From: Planctomycetota bacterium
Lineage (GTDB): Bacteria > Planctomycetota > Planctomycetia > Pirellulales > UBA7805
NCBI GenBank assembly: GCA_030605285.1
Contig: JAUWIQ010000064.1
Location: 1-8,525, forward strand
DNA: 8,525 nucleotides
Direction of reading: 5' to 3'
Below are positions 6,452-8,525 of this stretch, in pieces. Every line of letters starts with the position of its first letter. Position 1 is the first letter of the stretch. The notes beneath the pieces were generated by a model. That model was not told the origin of the DNA. It ran no database searches and saw only the letters and a program-made list of their open reading frames with translations. The translations under genes were made by a program, and so were the position numbers.

Positions 6452-7348
6452 ATGCAAATTGCCGTTACCGGTGCCACGGGATTTCTGGGTCGCTATATCG
6501 TCAATCGGCTCTTAGCAGCAGGTCATCAATGCCGATGCTGGTACCGTGCGGGGAGCGATCGCGGCGGGTTCGAAACGAGCGCACAGCAACTGGAGTGGAT
6601 ACCGGGTGATCTGAGCAAGGCGGCGAGTTGCGCAAATCTTGTTGCCGATTGCGATGCGGTAGTCCACGCAGCGCTGTACCGCGTGGGCGCCGATTTTCGA
6701 GGTGGCGAAGGAGATTTAGCCACTTTTCTGCAAAACAATCTTCTCGGCACGATGAAACTGATCGAATCTTCTCATACACTCAATGTTTCGCGATTTGTAT
6801 TCGTCTCGAGGTGCGCGGTCCACGAGCAGATACTCGGTGACCGACCACTCGATGAAACACACCCGGTCTCTCCCAAGTCACACTACGGTGCCCATAAGGC
6901 GGCCATCGAGCAATTCATCCACAGTTACGGCTGGGGAATGGGTTACGATATCTGTGGACTTCGGCCCACCGGGATCTATGGCGTGGCACGACCAGCCGAG
7001 CGCAGTAAATGGTTTGCCTTGATTCAAAGTATTGTGCAGGGAGCACCGGTCACATGCCGTTCTGGAGGCAAGGAGGTTCATGCTTCAGACGTTGCGCAAG
7101 CCGTAGAGATTTTACTGACGGCAGAGGGAGTTTCCGGAGAAGTCTATAACTGCTACGACCGCTATGTGTCGGAGTACGACGTTGCGACCCTTGCCAAACG
7201 GCTCTCGCATAGTGAGAGCACAATTGAGGGGCAGTCCAAACACCCCTTGCACCAAATTGAAACAGGAAAGTTGCGCGCTCTGGGCATGAAATTTGGTGGA
7301 GACGCCTTGCTAGAAAAGGTGGTCAACGACTTGATCGAAAGGATCTGA
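6452..7348 (+). CDS. NAD(P)-dependent epimerase/dehydratase (extended SDR)
   Basis: A 298-residue extended short-chain dehydrogenase. The Rossmann dinucleotide motif TGATGFLG is at residues 6-13, the family's usual Asp-x-x-Asp region follows as PGDLSK (51-56) and CDAVVHAA (67-74), and the catalytic Tyr-x-x-x-Lys is YGAHK (145-149). LRPTGIYG (170-177) is the usual segment after the active site. The catalytic Ser/Thr, normally the second residue of a VSS/VST motif 25 residues before the Tyr, appears as Arg120 in FVSRCAVHE. Substrates in this family are mostly nucleotide sugars; a specific one cannot be named. The frame opens at 6341, but the Rossmann motif begins right after the ATG at 6452, so the 37-residue extension is rejected. 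The ribosome binding site (GAAGG, 6436-6440) is modest. The 213-base gap to the divergent antiporter start shows no clear promoter. The HAD gene follows after three bases. Confidence 0.93.
   Translation: MQIAVTGATGFLGRYIVNRLLAAGHQCRCWYRAGSDRGGFETSAQQLEWIPGDLSKAASCANLVADCDAVVHAALYRVGADFRGGEGDLATFLQNNLLGTMKLIESSHTLNVSRFVFVSRCAVHEQILGDRPLDETHPVSPKSHYGAHKAAIEQFIHSYGWGMGYDICGLRPTGIYGVARPAERSKWFALIQSIVQGAPVTCRSGGKEVHASDVAQAVEILLTAEGVSGEVYNCYDRYVSEYDVATLAKRLSHSESTIEGQSKHPLHQIETGKLRALGMKFGGDALLEKVVNDLIERI
7339..7343 (+). promoter_or_regulatory. Ribosome binding site for the TTG start of the HAD gene
   Basis: AAGGA lies within the last epimerase codons, eight bases before the TTG at 7352. No ATG is available between it and the HAD nucleophile motif, so it supports TTG initiation coupled to termination of the epimerase (stop at 7346-7348). 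Confidence 0.6.
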
Positions 7349-7351
7349 TCC

Positions 7352-8020
7352 TTGCAAGCGAAAGCTGTGATTTTCGATATCGACGGGGTCTTGATCGACT
7401 CCTATGCCGCGCATCTACAAAGTTGGCAGGCAGTGGCCCGAGGGTATGGTCAGCAAATGACTGAGTCCGATTTTGCCAGGACATTTGGTCAAACGAGCCG
7501 AGAAATCATTCATACTCTTTGGGGCAGCGCGGCACTCAACGCAAAACAGATTGCCGACTTCGACGCGGAAAAAGAAGTGGCCTTTCGAGAGCTTGTTGCA
7601 ACAGATTATCCCTGGATGCCCGGAGCAAAAAACCTGCTTGCCGCGTTACATGAGGCAGATTTTCGATTGGCTTTCGGCTCCTCAGGTCCTCCTGAGAATG
7701 TCGAGCTCGCGCTCCAGCAGCTTGATCGACGCGACTGGATTGGTGCGACGGTCACCGGAGCAGATGTTATGCGTGGTAAACCAGACCCTGAAGTCTTTCA
7801 GCTTGCTGCCCAAAGGCTTGCAGTGGCCCCCTCAAATTGCGTCGTCATTGAAGACGCGTGCGCTGGTATCATGGCGGCAAACACAGCCAGCATGCTTAGT
7901 GTCGCACTTGTGAGTACCGGTCATACGCGCGACGAATATACAAAAGCAGACTACGTCATCGAGCAACTAAGCCAGATATCGCCGGAGCTTATTGAGACCT
8001 GGATCGACGCGCAAGGCTAA
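7352..8020 (+). CDS. HAD-superfamily hydrolase, beta-phosphoglucomutase-like
   Basis: A 222-residue cytoplasmic haloacid dehalogenase-type enzyme, probably a sugar phosphatase or phosphoglucomutase. Motif I is FDIDGVLIDS (8-17), with nucleophile Asp9 and acid/base Asp11. Motif II is GSSGP (109-113), motif III Lys143 in GKPDPEVF, and motif IV VIEDACAG (165-172), with the metal-binding Glu167-Asp168. Residues about 18-88 form the helical C1 cap typical of the beta-PGM/PGP group. The length is usual for the family. Initiation is at TTG 7352, with a good ribosome binding site; GTG 7367 would give a protein five residues shorter, starting just before motif I. Its start three bases after the epimerase stop implies translational coupling and a shared pathway, for example dephosphorylation or isomerisation of a sugar phosphate the epimerase later handles. 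Substrate unknown. Confidence 0.92.
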   Translation: MQAKAVIFDIDGVLIDSYAAHLQSWQAVARGYGQQMTESDFARTFGQTSREIIHTLWGSAALNAKQIADFDAEKEVAFRELVATDYPWMPGAKNLLAALHEADFRLAFGSSGPPENVELALQQLDRRDWIGATVTGADVMRGKPDPEVFQLAAQRLAVAPSNCVVIEDACAGIMAANTASMLSVALVSTGHTRDEYTKADYVIEQLSQISPELIETWIDAQG

Positions 8021-8039
8021 GCAAACAGGTTCGCACTAG

Positions 8040-8061
8040 GGCAACATAGCGGCAACATAGC
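8040..8061. repeat. Perfect 11-base tandem duplication
   Basis: GGCAACATAGC occurs twice head to tail (8040-8050 and 8051-8061), directly before the terminal stop of the minus-strand TlpA-like gene and 19 bases after the HAD stop. It looks like a small slippage or duplication event in the 44-base convergent gap. No terminator hairpin is visible there. Confidence 0.85.
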
Positions 8062-8064
8062 GAT

Positions 8065-8525
8065 TCAACTGTCACCTTCTTTAGGCTTTTCAGTTAGCTC
8101 GAATTGCTCTGCCAGCAATTTGCCCAACTCGTCCCCGCGAGCCTGCAGTGAGATGACCTTGCACTCCCGGTCGCTCAATATGACCGTCGGAATTCCCGCG
8201 CTCCGCTAACGTGCGGCCATCGGATTTTGCCAACCCGTCTCTCCTGGTTTATCACTAAAGAGTGTCTTCCAGGGAAGTTTTTCCTTGTCGAGAAACGAGG
8301 TGACTACCTCTCGACTATCGTCTAAGTTGATCCCAATCACGTCAAATCCTTGATCGTGGTATTTCCTGTAGTTCTCCAGAAGATTCGGTAATTCTTGGCG
8401 ACACGGTCCGCACCAACTCGCCCAGTAATCGATCAGCACGACTTTTCCTTGATACGATGCCCAGTCCAACTCCGATCCATCCAGAAATGTACCACTCAGT
8501 TCCATCTTCTGCCCCGGAAGATTCA
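8065..8525 (-). pseudogene. TlpA-like thioredoxin-fold protein, partial, interrupted by in-frame TAG
   Basis: The minus-strand frame enters from the right edge (NLPGQK, then MELSGTFLDGSELDW) and reads through a thioredoxin domain: KVVLIDYWASWCGPCRQE carries the Cys-x-x-Cys redox centre, followed by FDVIGINLDDSREVV. After NPMAAR a TAG at 8206-8208 stops it. The same frame then continues with RSAGIPTVILSDREC, containing the cis-Pro motif (GIPT), then LQARGDELGKLL, and ends at a TGA (8065-8067). Length and order therefore match an intact domain apart from one codon, which corresponds to a tyrosine in homologues I recall (YYGI..GIPT), one base from TAG. A usual glycine in the DREG turn is Cys. 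The Met at 8505 is probably internal, since the LPGQKMEL context is part of the domain. The family reduces disulfides outside the cytoplasm, usually membrane-anchored. The gene is either inactivated, read through, or affected by a sequencing error. If translation stops at the TAG, the fragment lacks the cis-Pro half and should not fold properly. Confidence 0.82.

Noticed and set aside
6239..6457. A 73-residue N-terminal extension of the antiporter.
   Set aside because: It precedes a strong ribosome binding site and tandem ATG, has no membrane character and would overlap the divergent epimerase start.

Overview
The window looks like an ordinary chromosomal stretch of a planctomycete, most likely a marine Pirellulaceae-type bacterium. 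This is inferred from family content: an FHA-GAF signalling protein, a secreted DUF6807 protein, and a TlpA-like redoxin whose wording (LDGSELDW, NLLENYRKYHD, LQARGDELGKLL) resembles planctomycetal homologues I know. Base composition looks balanced to slightly GC-rich. There is no phage, plasmid, CRISPR or intact transposon signal.

Layout. Positions 1-614 hold the N-terminal two-thirds or less of a minus-strand FHA-GAF protein that runs off the left edge. A 292-base repeat-rich intergenic region follows, leading into tRNA-Gln(CUG) at 907-977. Two bases after the tRNA starts a plus-strand run: pyrB (980), pyrC (1996) and a YacP/Rae1-like NYN ribonuclease (3324), with gaps of 44 and 32 bases. 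An exported DUF6807 protein (4010-4972) may have its own promoter. It meets a minus-strand CPA1 Na+/H+ antiporter (4934-6238) tail to tail, with a 39-base overlap. Divergent from the antiporter is a tightly coupled pair, an NAD-dependent epimerase (6452-7348) and a HAD phosphatase/phosphoglucomutase-like protein with a TTG start (7352-8020). The right edge carries a minus-strand TlpA-like thioredoxin gene, interrupted in frame by an amber codon at 8206-8208 and running off the window.

How the genes work together. pyrB and pyrC encode the second and third steps of de novo pyrimidine synthesis and are probably co-transcribed with the NYN nuclease. The upstream tRNA is so close that pyrB has no room for a leader or a separate promoter. 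The simplest reading is a tRNA-pyrBC transcript in which 3' processing of the tRNA would leave a nearly leaderless pyrB message. The epimerase and HAD enzyme probably act in one sugar or nucleotide-sugar pathway, substrate unknown.

I found no convincing new multi-gene system. The leads most worth checking are the tRNA-Gln/pyrB junction with its leader inverted repeat, the interrupted TlpA gene with its recoverable second half, and the tandem repeats upstream of the tRNA.
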